Origin: Acanthosepion esculentum
Lineage: Eukaryota > Mollusca > Cephalopoda > Sepiida > Sepiidae
Length of the DNA: 64,000 nucleotides
Assembly (NCBI GenBank): GCA_964036315.1
Contig: OZ038485.1
Location: forward strand, 97,694,360 to 97,758,359
Direction: 5' to 3'
Of this stretch, positions 10,577-19,665 are shown one piece after another. A program made the position numbers and the translations under genes. The notes below the pieces were generated by a model. That model searched no databases. It had not been told where the DNA came from and saw only the letters and a program-made list of their open reading frames with translations. Positions within the stretch are counted from its first letter, which is position 1. Each line of letters starts with the position of its first letter.

Positions 10577-10766
10577 TCAATGTGTTAAGAGCAATCGTTT
10601 GTGTACATTAGATGATTGTTCGAATCTGCCAATAATTGCTTCTGCATCCAATTCGTCTAACAATTGCTTTTCAATGGATAGCAACATGTATGATTCGAAA
10701 TTCTCCTCACACAGCGAATTATTTAACATTGTCTTTATTATGTTTACCATTGAAGATGTCCTCTCC
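10577..10766 (-). pseudogene. hAT transposase C-terminal relic, copy 2
   Basis: Better kept than copy 1: the minus-strand frame is open from ERTSS through 'LLSIEKQLLDELDAEA' to HKRLLLTH and a stop at 10577-10579. Relative to copy 1 it has SMVNIIKTMLNN instead of SKPKLIRTRLRN. The duplicated block extends beyond the ORF, from 'aatttgcacattaacagata' (about 10530) to about 10780, matching 9780-10020. Confidence 0.65.
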
Positions 10767-10924
10767 TTTTTGGAATTCAGTAACTGATAGTGTGCAGATG
10801 ACGTTATAAAGTTCTTATTCTTTTTATTACCAAAACAGTTATCTGTATTTGTTTCTTTAGTGCATTCTTATTTGATATAGAGGGCCCCCGATTTCAGGGG
10901 TCCATTTGCTATCGGGCACGCTGA

Positions 10925-11085
10925 CATATTGGACAGTCTGGTAATATCTAATATCCTACATGGCAGTGAATTCGGATTTCCTTACATATGAAGAAGATAC
11001 TTGAAACAACAGAGATATGTTTATACTGACAGATGCTAAGAATACCTTGGATGGAACATATGGGCAATAAGGAAGTTTTAAAGAT
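10925..11085 (+). pseudogene. LINE-R fragment
   Basis: Plus-strand codons give 'MKKILETTEICLY' then 'QMLRIPWMEHMGNKEVL', the conserved RTE-type block after the catalytic domain. It is joined head-on to a minus-strand LINE-C fragment. Confidence 0.7.
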
Positions 11086-11345
11086 AATGGTCCTGCTATG
11101 TCAATAAGCATACACTTCCTGAATGTCTTGTCTTTTATGATAATATCAGGTCTGTTGGTTTTTATTTCCATGTAAGTTTGAATTAGCATGTCCCAGAGGA
11201 TAGTGACATCGTTTTTTTGTGTAACTGTGTCTGGTTGGAGCTCATATCATCTCTCAGTGATTTCGATTTTGTGCTTCTTGCACATCTTCCAGTGCACATA
11301 TATCGCTACCTTGTTATGTCTGTGGGAATATAAATTTTCATTATT
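11086..11345 (-). pseudogene. LINE-C fragment
   Basis: The minus strand reads 'DVTILWDMLIQTYMEI', 'NRPDIIIKDKTFRKCMLID' and 'IAGPLSLK', which is the block preceding the VVGALG-type end seen in the other LINE-C copies. The next segment outward (11339-11366) is (AAT)n. Confidence 0.65.
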
Positions 11346-11470
11346 ATTATTATTATTATTATTATTGTTATTACTGAGATCCTTTCCGACTTGTAGGCGT
11401 TTCGATCGGGTGATAATGGCCACATCTCATACCCCTGCCCGTTGTCGAAAGCTTTGACCATAGTTCTTCC
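11339..11470 (-). repeat. (AAT)n plus LINE-C-associated tail
   Basis: (ATT)n run, then minus-strand 'AFDNGQGYEMWPLS' and 'RNAYKSERIS', a short conserved frame I cannot assign to a named family. It may be another LINE end. Confidence 0.4.
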
Positions 11471-11519
11471 GAACTGAACTTTGGACAATTTCTGATGGAA
11501 TTTCTTCCTTATCCGAGAA

Positions 11520-12040
11520 GGATTATTCGTAATTTAGAAAAATCGATCAATAAAATTAATCGACGCAAAATGTCTGTCGTCTTTTAATAACATTTGTCTT
11601 AAAGATATATTTAAATCGATGGAAATACTTATCGATATATTTTAGATAGTCACCCTTTATAATATTTGATTAAAATAAGACACCGTGTTTCATTTTTATT
11701 TTTATAACGTTCAGTTTTTAAAAAAATAAAAAAAGGGGGCGTTTTCTAGTGTGTTTACGCTTCTAAAGGTGCCAAAATCCAAATTTATATTTTATACTTT
11801 TCGGGCGGTCTTTATCGATCGTCACGGCTGGTGATGGGGTTTAACAGGAAGTAATACCTCCTATTTTAATATGTTGGTCCATGGCATCAGAGCCAAGTGT
11901 TGGTACAATCAAAATAGATGTATCTTCCAGTCGATCCTTTTTTTTCATGCCGTACTACAGATAGCAGTTTGACAAAAGATAGACTGATATGAAAGTGCGT
12001 ACGGAGAAGACACATGTCACTTAATTTTTCAACACAGAAA
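11520..12040. other. No recognised feature
   Basis: A/T-rich stretch without a supported gene or a repeat shared elsewhere in the window. Confidence 0.4.
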
Positions 12041-12044
12041 AATT

Positions 12045-12045
12045 A

Positions 12046-12102
<57 letters not shown>
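12045..12102. repeat. (TA)n microsatellite
   Basis: Uninterrupted TA run upstream of a LINE-B remnant. Confidence 0.97.
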
Positions 12103-12105
<3 letters not shown>

Positions 12106-12149
12106 ATCAATACATAAACGAAACGTTGCTAGCCTCCCACTGATTTATC

Positions 12150-12480
12150 ACTATATCCATGGAAAGTGTTTAAACAAATTCCATTCCTTAGTTCCACCAG
12201 TTCTAACCTTCACTCACGGCTAAGACACGCCATGCTACGCACATTGTAGCGAACCACCTTCATTCCCTTCGTATTCCATTGGTGAGATGGAACTTCCACT
12301 CGAGCAGCTTCTTCTACGTACCGCTGCTCCGTGGAACCGACGCCCAAGAGGAGGTTTTCCGGATCACTACCATTCTAAGTTTAGAGTTCACGTTTATCTT
12401 CCCCACTTATGCGCATAAACTGTACCCCTTACTCTGTAATCCTCTACCTCCAGTGACTCCCGAGCCTTGTACAGAGTGAA
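12150..12480 (+). pseudogene. LINE-B C-terminal relic
   Basis: Contains 'ccaccttcattcccttcgta', 'gctgctccgtggaaccgacg' and 'tccggatcactac', equivalent to the blocks at 34.05-34.2 and 35.48-35.6 kb. The protein pattern is (A/L)LWNRLPRG, then a DHYNLN-type motif. Frames are interrupted. LINE-B is the same protein class as LINE-A but a separate family. Confidence 0.65.
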
Positions 12481-12724
12481 CATCACTGTATTAAAAAAAA
12501 AGGTGATAATGCTACTAAGACGAAAAGTGCTACTGTTTTTGTTGCATGAAAGATTTCCGAGCAATGACAAACTCGTGTATATGTGACGCGGAAGCAAAAA
12601 TCTCACCGCAGTTCGTGACGTCACGCATGACCACGCGAGAGTGAAAACGAGAAGTATTAAGTATGGGAACAAAAACATTATTGTTTTGCCTGTGTATTGT
12701 TTAATATATTGTAATGTAATTGCC

Positions 12725-12763
12725 ATCTTTGATAATGGCTTATGTAAGCCGAAAGCTTAGATA
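12725..12763 (+). ncRNA. Hammerhead-like core, decayed (HH-c)
   Basis: Sequence 'ttgataatggc', a 6-bp stem II 'ggctta'/'taagcc' with a 2-base loop, then 'gaaagctt'. It aligns with the cores at 55952-55985 and 46806-46840. The CTGANGA box is degraded here to ttgataa. It sits about 100 bases upstream of a PLE N-terminal-like reading frame. Confidence 0.4.
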
Positions 12764-12905
12764 GGATTAAAAAAAATATGTATCAATATGGTGATTTTCT
12801 TTCATCTTTCAATCATAATGTTATTAAGCTTATCAGACAATATGAAAGGAATTTACTTAAAATGAATAAACAAAACTTGTCTATATTATTTAATGTAACA
12901 TGCAT

Positions 12906-12907
<2 letters not shown>
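12764..12907 (+). pseudogene. PLE N-terminal-like fragment ending at (TA)n
   Basis: The frame reads 'VIKLIRQYERNLLKMNKQN' then 'LSILFNVTCI' and runs straight into a (TA)n tract. The same block (LI.E.ER, N..N.S.LFN.TC) occurs near 19.05, 46.9 and 56.1 kb, also next to microsatellites in two of those cases. By position after the hammerhead-like core it could be the start of a PLE ORF. This is inference. Confidence 0.4.

Positions 12908-12963
<56 letters not shown>
12908..12963. repeat. (TA)n microsatellite
   Basis: TA run directly fused to the PLE-like fragment. Confidence 0.97.
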
Positions 12964-12965
<2 letters not shown>

Positions 12966-13189
12966 TGTGACCCGATTACTTGCTTTGCTTTCTATGATCC
13001 ATTTTTAACGTTGACGTACTACCACGAACCACCGAGATTAAGTCTCGCCGTTGAATATATTACAAGATACCTCACTACATTTATATATATTTACAAGATA
13101 CCTCACTTCGCTCACATATTCTTTACATTTCCACTATAACTTATATATTTAAACTGAAAAATAAAATACTGCCGTTTAATAACTAGCTA

Positions 13190-13300
13190 TAAAGTAGTAG
13201 TTAGCAAGCTAGCCTTACAGATAGTTATTACCGTAGTGCGATCAATCCTCACTGGGGACTCTACACGTGTGGCCGTTTGCAAAGCTAGATATCATTAATA
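13190..13300 (+). mobile_element. Degenerate tRNA-headed SINE-like unit
   Basis: 'tagttagcaagctag', 'agttattaccgtagtgcgat' and 'caatcctcactggggact' resemble the tRNA-like unit at 50555-50670 (tggcacactgg ... gagttcgatcttcac). It is too diverged for a functional tRNA. Confidence 0.35.
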
Positions 13301-13452
13301 AAGCCGAGTAAGTTGTCGAAGGCAAAGAAAAAGTTAGAAAACTACTTCCGATTTTGTTTCTAACGGCTGTTTTCTTACAGATATTGACCTGACCTCCGTT
13401 CACAATTTACAAATAATTTAAAAATTTAAACATATAATAATGGGAAAACGAT

Positions 13453-13454
<2 letters not shown>

Positions 13455-13534
<80 letters not shown>

Positions 13535-13554
13535 TTTTAATATTTTTTATTGTT

Positions 13555-13614
<60 letters not shown>

Positions 13615-13626
13615 AGAGAGAGAGAG
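13455..13626. repeat. (CA)n-(TA)n and (TA)n-(GA)n microsatellites
   Basis: CA then TA runs at 13455-13530 and TA then GA runs at 13556-13626. Confidence 0.97.
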
Positions 13627-13639
13627 AAAAGAGAGAGAA

Positions 13640-13720
13640 AGAGGAAATCAGTATGACAAAGTGGAAAATGCTTTCGTGTGACGCGTTTCGCCAAATATGG
13701 GCACGAAGGAAAGGAGGAAG
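13640..13720 (-). mobile_element. PLE terminal fragment with GAAACGCGTC
   Basis: The minus strand has 'atttggcgaaacgcgtcaca' followed by 'cgaaagcattttccactttg', homologous to the segment after the hammerhead-like cores at 49.07 and 51.96 kb. The CTGATGA half is missing or too diverged here. Confidence 0.4.
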
Positions 13721-13836
13721 CTGAGAATTTATCATCTTTTTAAAATTTAATATATATTTGGGGTATATAATCTAGACGATTTCATTTGGATTCTGTTTTT
13801 GTTTTTGTTTTTTTGTTTACATCACTTTTATTATTA

Positions 13837-14393
13837 AATATCCCACATTGTGGTAATAGAAGGTCTGCCAAATTCAGACAATAAAGAGGAATTTACTCTA
13901 TTACCTGTAATAATTGTCATAAGAAATACATAGGAGAAACGTCAAGGAATTTAAATAAACCATAATAAATACTCAAGAAGGGGTCTTTTGCAAAACAACT
14001 CATTAAATGCATTAGTTGCTCACGGTAATGAAACTGATCACAAATTTGATTTTAAAATGATATTCTAATTAAAAAAATAAACAATTTACTAAGAGAAAAA
14101 TGTCCAGAAGGTGCTATAATCACGAGATCATCCACAGTAAATTTTCATACAGGTTCTTACAATGTTTCACCATTTTTGGCAGAACTTCTATTATCACAAT
14201 GAGGGATATTTAATGACAGAAGTGATGGAAACACAAGCAAAAAGAAAAAAGAATCTAAATGAAATCCGCTAGATTATATACTCAAAAGATATATTAAATT
14301 TAAAAAAATAAATAAATAAAATTTTAAAATTCTCAGCATCTCATTTTCCTTCGAGCGCAAGTGTAGTCGCATCCACGTAAAAATAAATTTAGT
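13837..14393 (+). pseudogene. PLE relic with GIY-YIG endonuclease remnant
   Basis: The start gives C-x2-C-like residues and then 'YSITCNNCHKKYIGETSRNL', the hallmark of the Penelope-like GIY-YIG endonuclease (Cys pair plus YIGET). Further on come 'KCPEGAIITRSS', 'VNFHTGSYNVSPFLAELLL' and a lysine-rich end. Several frameshifts and stops are present. The reverse transcriptase part is not attached. It is followed at once by a hammerhead-like core (14394). Confidence 0.7.
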
Positions 14394-14424
14394 CTGATGA
14401 AGCCCTGAAGAACAAAATGCGTCG
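14394..14424 (+). ncRNA. Hammerhead-like core, CpG-decayed (HH-e1)
   Basis: An exact CTGATGA box at 14394-14400, then 'agccctgaagaac', then 'aaaatgcgtc'. Relative to the sister copies (GAAACGCGTC) the changes are G-to-A and C-to-T at CpG-type positions, as expected from deamination. Stem II is broken in this copy. Confidence 0.4.
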
Positions 14425-14469
14425 CATGAAAACTTGTTTCCTCTTTGTCATCGACACAGAAATCTGTAA

Positions 14470-15140
14470 TAAGTAAACGCGTTGGATTAGCGAAAGATGC
14501 GTTCGAAAATCTAAGCAAAGTACTTAAAAATAGGAAAATTTCGTTAGAAACAAAGAAAAATTGTTTGTTTGTTCGTTTAGCGGCACATCAACTCCTTATG
14601 GGTCATTTAATGCCATAATTTAATTTTACTTGGAACCATTAATAATTTTCTTTACAAAAATGCATTGCTGGTAGTTTATTTACTATGAAAAGGTATTGCT
14701 GGTATTTTTACTATAAAAATCTATTTTTATACTTTCATAGTGTTTTGACTCCAAATTGGGGGTTAACTGTATGTCCATAGCTGGGACCCTAACCACCCAG
14801 AGTCAGGGTGTACCTGAGAACAGCGGCAATTAAGAGGTGGTTCCACGCTCCTCAAAAACCCGATAAGAGTCCTTGCTGCCAAATGTAGTTAATCGTCACA
14901 CCCAGGACGGAAACAAAGAAAAGAGTGCTGGATTGCTATGTAATATCAATCCTTGATATGGTAGTGAATGCTGGACAATTTCCTCAGAGATGAAGAGAAA
15001 ACTAGAGGCAACAGAAATGAGGTTCAACAGAAGGATGCTGAGAATTTCATGGACGGGGTGCGTAAGCAAGGAAGTCTTAAGGAAAATGGAAACCAAAAAG
15101 GACACTTAGAATCCGAAAGGGACAGCTGAAATTTCTTGGA
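14470..15140 (+). pseudogene. LINE-R reverse transcriptase relic split by a SINE
   Basis: The left part (to 14559) reads 'VGLAKDAFENLSKVLKNRK' and ISLETKK. It resumes at 14910 with ETKKRVLDCYVIS, an MKRKLEATEM-type block, a MLRIS.W.G block and RKGQLKFLGH. It is interrupted at 14560-14909 by a SINE. The overlap of the two parts at ETKK is the target-site duplication, which shows the LINE was here first. Confidence 0.8.
14560..14909 (-). mobile_element. SINE insertion with 13-bp target-site duplication
   Basis: Flanked by 'gaaacaaagaaaa' at 14547-14559 and again at 14910-14922, inside the LINE-R remnant. The minus-strand body includes 'gagcgtggaaccacctctta', 'cccagctatggacatac' and the end 'gttgatgtgccgctaaacga', followed by an (AAAC)n-type tail. 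A relative of the body is at 60510-60665, and a relative of the 3' end is near 61.55 kb. The 5' head is not an obvious tRNA. Length is about 350 bases. Confidence 0.85.
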
Positions 15141-15310
15141 CATTTGACAGCTTCTTCCCAAAAACTGTTAAGTTGTGGAACAACCTCCCAAAAGGATGCT
15201 GACTTGAACACTACAATCTTAACCTGTTCAAGTTTAGGACCAACCGTTGTCTATCCTACTTATCCTCATAATATGCACTTTTTACTATCTTACCCATATA
15301 AACACCCATA
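15130..15310 (+). pseudogene. LINE-B C-terminal relic
   Basis: 'gttgtggaacaacctcccaa' and 'cactacaatcttaacctgtt' match the LINE-B blocks at 34.1-34.2 and 35.5 kb. Short and broken. Confidence 0.65.
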
Positions 15311-15319
15311 TATCTTGTT

Positions 15320-15402
15320 TTATATGTCATGTCCCTTCAAGACGTAGGCAATCATGGCTCTTCACGGCTTCCTACCCTTTGTGGCTTTTAGCAATGAACG
15401 AA
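15320..15402 (-). pseudogene. LINE-R 3' end fragment
   Basis: The plus strand shows 'cccttcaagacgtaggcaat' and 'catggctcttcac', the reverse of the LINE-R terminal motif. It is placed head-on to the plus-strand LINE-R piece that follows. Confidence 0.65.
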
Positions 15403-15700
15403 TTCTTAAGGAAAATGAAAACCTAAAGGACACTTAGAATCAGAAAGGGACAGCTGAAATTTCTTATACATATAATGAGAAAACTGGGCTTGGAGAATTT
15501 GATACTCACAGGTCGTATCGAGAGCCAGAGAGACAGGGGGGGGGCATCGGGCCACCTATTTGACAAGCTTGTGTAAATGGATGGCGGAACGGGGGGTATT
15601 TTTGACAAAGAGACAAACGTTGGTAAGGGCCACAAAGAATGGGAAGTTGTGGAGAACCATGATCCTGAAAGGACACGGCAAGTAGAAGAAGAATGGTGAG
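15403..15700 (+). pseudogene. LINE-R C-terminal relic with 3' end
   Basis: Codons give TLRIRKGQLKFL-type, then TGRIESQRDRGG, 'WEVVENHDPERTRQVEEE', the standard RTE-like end, with frame changes and a short GAAGAA tail. It overlaps in content with the end of the 14470-15140 copy, so these are two separate copies. Confidence 0.75.
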
Positions 15701-15702
15701 CG

Positions 15703-16225
15703 ATACTGTATAACCTTGTCGTGTATAAGTCGACATCGAATCTAAGCCAACGTTTGATTTGTAGTCTAAGGCATTTTAAATTATTTGTTTCGTGTGGAGA
15801 CCGACACTTGATTTGTGACCACAGTATCATTAATGTATCATATGTGTCGTGTATAGTTCGACCCCAGCAGACACCGAAAAAAAGCAGCGTGGTTCGTTAT
15901 AGCCGTATAAAAACGCATTTCAGGAAACTCTCTAAAAATACGCCGACGTCCCATATATTGACCGTCGCTGAGCTTGAAGCATCGAGCGCCATAGGCAAAT
16001 TCTTTATTTGTTTTTACAGCGCAGAAAAAAAAAGAAAATTTCAAGCATTAATATTTGATATATTTTCGCTCAATTACGACAGATTTTTTTTTTGTAAGTA
16101 GCGAATAATATTTTTCGTGTCTATAGCCAAGAAGAACTGCTTCATTTTCTTCCCAATATGCACCAAACAAGTATTATCCATGTATAAGTCGACGACTATT
16201 AAAAAATATTAGATCTAGCAACACG
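15703..16225. other. Unassigned stretch with paired gtataagtcgac motifs
   Basis: 'cgtgtataagtcgacatc' near 15720 and 'catgtataagtcgacgac' near 16180 are direct, not inverted. The 126-codon frame between (15721-16101) has no recognisable motif and I do not call it a gene. Confidence 0.3.
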
Positions 16226-16229
16226 ACGA

Positions 16230-16335
16230 GTGTTGACTATTACTACAGAGTAGATGGTTGGTTCGAACCGCACAAGGTGCCCCATACTTGTGGCCTTGTG
16301 CCTGAACTAAGCTATGGTGAGTAAATGACAACAAG
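16230..16335 (+). mobile_element. tRNA-headed SINE-like fragment
   Basis: 'ggttggttcgaaccgcac' supplies a B-box-like GGTTCGAACC, and 'taagctatggtgagtaaatg' resembles the SINE body motif 'agctatgggtaaatag' seen at 31.97 kb. There is no cloverleaf I would call a tRNA gene. Confidence 0.4.
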
Positions 16336-16343
16336 ACAAGCGT

Positions 16344-16545
16344 ACGTGTGTGTGTGTGTGTGTGTGTATGTATGTGTGCGTGTTATTACATGTATCTTTA
16401 TGATATGTATGTGTACATATGTATATATCTATATTTAAGCCTTCATAGACATAAGACGGAGAATTCAATTCTCATCTCATATCTATCTATCTGTATAAAT
16501 AATAATAATAATAAGAAGAAGAAGTACAAGAAGTAGAAGAAGTAG

Positions 16546-16577
<32 letters not shown>

Positions 16578-16596
16578 CAAAAAGAAGAAGAAGTAG

Positions 16597-16628
<32 letters not shown>

Positions 16629-16740
16629 CAAGAAGAAGAAGAAGAAGAAGAAGAAGTACAAGAAGAAGAAGAAGAAGAAGAAGTACAAGAAGTAGAAGAA
16701 GAAGAAGTACAAGAAGTAGAAGAAAAAGAAGGAGGAGGAG
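16344..16740. repeat. (TG)n and long AAG-rich low-complexity tract
   Basis: TG run to about 16380. From 16498, AAT then AAG units are interspersed with TAC and TAG to 16740. Long leucine or phenylalanine frames on the minus strand are artefacts. Confidence 0.95.
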
Positions 16741-16808
16741 AATATGATGTGTAAAAACAAATTTAAAAATACATTTGTCGCTTGATGAGTGTATTTCAAA
16801 ATTTACAA

Positions 16809-16811
<3 letters not shown>

Positions 16812-16888
<77 letters not shown>

Positions 16889-16995
16889 AAGTGAACACTG
16901 AGGTCATACTTATTGGTAAAAGCAGTCAGTCTCAGAGATAGAACGTATGTAAATATGAAACTGAACACTGAGATCAATACTGAGTGCCGACAATT

Positions 16996-17041
<46 letters not shown>
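16812..17041. repeat. Two (TA)n tracts around a gtgaacactgag element
   Basis: TA runs at 16812-16884 and about 17001-17041. Between them 'aaagtgaacactgaggtcat' and 'aactgaacactgagatcaat' are related to the hairpin arms at 4806-4895. Confidence 0.9.
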
Positions 17042-17044
<3 letters not shown>

Positions 17045-17094
17045 TAAATAAAGAACAAGTCAGAAGACCTCTACATATACGTATTATGTTTCGC

Positions 17095-17260
17095 TATTTA
17101 TTTAGCGTTAATCAGAAACGTTTGGCAATGAAGCAACGAGGAACTGTTTCGATTTCTTAAAATCTGTTGTTTATTTAAAAAAAAAGATCAAAATATCTCC
17201 GCGGTCCCCATTACCAATTTTTTCTGATGAACGCCAAATAAATACCGAAATGTTAAATTT
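17095..17260. ncRNA. Pair of divergent hammerhead-like cores (HH-f)
   Basis: On the minus strand (about 17123 to 17095): ctgattaac, stem 'gcta'/'tagc' around 'aataaa', then gaaac. On the plus strand, an exact CTGATGA at 17224-17230 is followed by 'acgccaaataaataccgaaa'. The two are clearly the same element in opposite orientation. Linker lengths differ from a canonical hammerhead by one or two bases. Confidence 0.35.
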
Positions 17261-17274
17261 AGAAACGTTTTCCC

Positions 17275-17560
17275 ACTTACGCTATTTACCTTACATTATT
17301 CGAACTGTTGTCCTCATCTTTATTGCCATATTCACAACGTTTCCGCCGTTGTACGCTCCGGTCTTCTTCAGATAATATTTCTTCAAATTTCGAATCGAAC
17401 TCTTTATTTGGGCCACTGGGATAGAGTGTTCTAATTCCACGTGCCATGCCTTTGGATATTTCAGTTTTTAGTTAATTCTCCTTGATAACTCTACAAGTTT
17501 TTGATCTCTTTGCTGTGGCCAGAGATTGAACTCACAACTCTTTAGGTGAAGATAGGTGAC
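17275..17560 (+). mobile_element. FB-3, diverged foldback family copy
   Basis: 'ttacattattcgaactgttg', 'acaacgtttccgccgttgta' and 'ctccggtcttcttcaga' are the FB arm. 'attgaactcaca' near 17528 is the tRNA-like end in reverse orientation. More diverged than FB-2 or FB-4. Confidence 0.7.
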
Positions 17561-17604
17561 ACAAGTCACTTGTCCCACTTGGGTTGTTGCAGAGATTTTA
17601 TTTT

Positions 17605-17607
<3 letters not shown>

Positions 17608-17672
<65 letters not shown>
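17608..17672. repeat. (CA)n microsatellite
   Basis: Uninterrupted CA run. Confidence 0.97.
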
Positions 17673-17675
<3 letters not shown>

Positions 17676-17831
17676 ATGTATGTAGATAGTGAGTACACGT
17701 ATTTGAGGAGTTATCTTTGTTTTTTTTAGCTTTTAAACAACAAAATCAACCTCTACTGGCCGAGAGATCGAAAATCTTAATAAAGAAAATAACATTTAAT
17801 AACATTTTAAATAAGAAAGAAGGACATTAAC

Positions 17832-17837
<6 letters not shown>

Positions 17838-17893
<56 letters not shown>
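17838..17893. repeat. (TA)n-(GATA)n microsatellite
   Basis: TA run then GATA units. Confidence 0.97.
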
Positions 17894-17894
<1 letters not shown>

Positions 17895-17904
17895 TGTTTA
17901 TGTA

Positions 17905-18990
17905 TATTTCAAATTCGTGTGTGAATTCAGTGGCAGGTTCAACGTTATTGAGTTTCATTATTATGTTTAATAGGTTTATATCTTAGGGATATAATAAGAG
18001 GACGTCATCCATATATCTTAGTTAAGTAGAGCTGTTTGGCATGATGAGTCTAAATGGACCGGATTCTCAGAATTCTAGAAAAAGGCAAACGAGAACACCG
18101 CTAATAGGTGACCCAATATGTAAGCCAAATTTTTGCTTGCAGAGAATATTGTTGAAAGAGAGGAAACATTAGTTAGTGATTAATTTGTATATTTTTATAA
18201 TTTTGTGGGCGGGCAGAGGAAGCTTTTCTTTGGACTTTTTGAGGTGGTTTCTCTATATGTTTAGGCATTTCATGATGGGTGTGTTGGTGTATAATGAGTT
18301 GAGGTTCGCCATGACCATGATTTCCATATTTAACTTATGTATTCTCTGGATTAAGTCACCAGAGTGATATATGTTGTGGTGTGTTAATGGTTCCTAGGAA
18401 CGGAGTTAGGACTTTTCTGATGACTCTAGTTCATTTTTGGGGTGCACTGTTGATACCAAACTAATCACTAACCATTGCTTCTTCTCTTTCAACAACATTC
18501 TGCGGTTAAGTCTTTTCATTTAATCTTTCATGTGATCTTATGATTTGCTTCCTGCCCAATTGTATTTTATGTCTGAGCGCTTTCAGCTTTACTTTTAGCC
18601 ATCATCAAGGATGAATTTTATTTTTTCTTTTAACTGAATGTATGGATTGTTTCATGTATGTCTCTAGAGTTATAGGAATGTTTTATTTTCCAAACACGGT
18701 CAGCACATTGTGGCCGTATTCATAGTTGATATTATTGAGTATTGGCTTTTTCTTTTTTATTAATAAGGCTTCCGTTATTTTTAGCTTTTTTTTAAACCTG
18801 TGGATGAGGCTATTATATTAGTATTATCAACGAGTATGTTGCGGATAGAGTTTGATAGGTCTCCATGTGCATTTAAATGACACCTAATTGAGTTAAGGTC
18901 AGAGAGATGTAACATCAGTCTTCTTGCGAGACATATTGCAGTATATTCAGTATAATTATTTACAAATTTGGATTGAGTCGTAAATTTATT
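17905..18990 (-). pseudogene. PLE reverse transcriptase relic
   Basis: The minus strand reads, in order: a lysine-rich N-terminal block, MANLNSLYTNTPI (SLYTNIP-type RT motif), HLKKSKEKLPLPAHKIIK, QKFGLHIGSPISGVL (the L.MGSP.SG motif with M changed to I), FRLIMPNSS, LRYMDDVLLLYP (the Y.DD catalytic motif as YMDD), and 'NIIMKLNNVEPATEFTHEF'. This series is the Penelope-like RT signature. Stops and at least three frame changes interrupt it. The GIY-YIG end would lie at lower coordinates but is replaced by a microsatellite. It is the longest PLE piece in the window. Confidence 0.8.
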
Positions 18991-18999
18991 TATAATGTA

Positions 19000-19125
19000 T
19001 ATAATTTAAGTCTAGAAAAGAAGAAAATTATAAAATCACATGAAAAATTAAATAAAAAACTTAACCGCAGTAACATGTCAGTCATTTTTAATGAAACTTG
19101 CATGGAAGGGGGATTGCTGCCAAAA

Positions 19126-19128
<3 letters not shown>
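19000..19128 (+). pseudogene. PLE N-terminal-like fragment ending at (TA)n
   Basis: The plus-strand frame gives 'HEKLNKKLNRSNMSVIFNET' and then CMEGGLLPK before a TA tract. It is the same block as near 12.85, 46.9 and 56.1 kb. It lies in opposite orientation to the PLE RT relic next to it. Confidence 0.4.
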
Positions 19129-19169
<41 letters not shown>

Positions 19170-19216
19170 TATAATGTTATATATATATAATTATATAATG
19201 ATATATATATATATAT
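19129..19216. repeat. (TA)n with two internal ataattatataatg units
   Basis: TA tract interrupted by short A/T variants, ending at the left arm of a perfect inverted repeat. Confidence 0.9.
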
Positions 19217-19382
19217 ATTTAAAGACATTTATGATATGTTTAACGTTCTTTTTATAGATACAAGTATTTAAGCAAATGCTCTGTTTTACTCGTATCTATA
19301 AAATATAAAATATTATCTATAATATATATTGATACTTGTATCTATAAAAAGAACGTTAAACATATCATAAATGTCTTTAAAT
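19217..19382. repeat. Perfect inverted repeat, 51-bp arms
   Basis: Left arm 19217-19267 and right arm 19332-19382 are exact reverse complements by eye (arm start 'atttaaagacatttatgata'). The 64-base spacer holds an inner partial repeat 'gtatctataaa'. Both sides are bordered by (TA)n. Confidence 0.9.
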
Positions 19383-19405
19383 AAATTGTCGGGCTTTGTC
19401 TCATT

Positions 19406-19408
<3 letters not shown>

Positions 19409-19461
<53 letters not shown>

Positions 19462-19466
19462 TATAA

Positions 19467-19514
<48 letters not shown>
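19409..19514. repeat. (TA)n tracts
   Basis: Two long TA runs joined by 'ataattatataatga'. Confidence 0.95.
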
Positions 19515-19516
<2 letters not shown>

Positions 19517-19544
19517 AATAAAATCGACCTTGCTAACCGAAACG

Positions 19545-19578
19545 CTCCTCTGTGGCTCAATCGGTAAAGCACGTCAGG

Positions 19579-19664
<86 letters not shown>

Positions 19665-19665
19665 A
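19545..19665 (+). repeat. tRNA-like A-box fragment and (TA)-(TG)-(GA) microsatellite
   Basis: 'ctctgtggctcaatcggtaa' resembles the D-arm side of a tRNA (TGGCTCAATCGG). It is cut off after about 35 bases by TA, TG and GA runs, so it is a SINE head fragment rather than a tRNA gene. Confidence 0.5.

Noticed and set aside
15721..16101. 126-codon frame
   Set aside because: Composition and residues look random; no motif or homologous copy in the window.
16443..16977. Leucine- and phenylalanine-rich minus-strand frames
   Set aside because: Translation of an AAG-rich tract and a TA tract.
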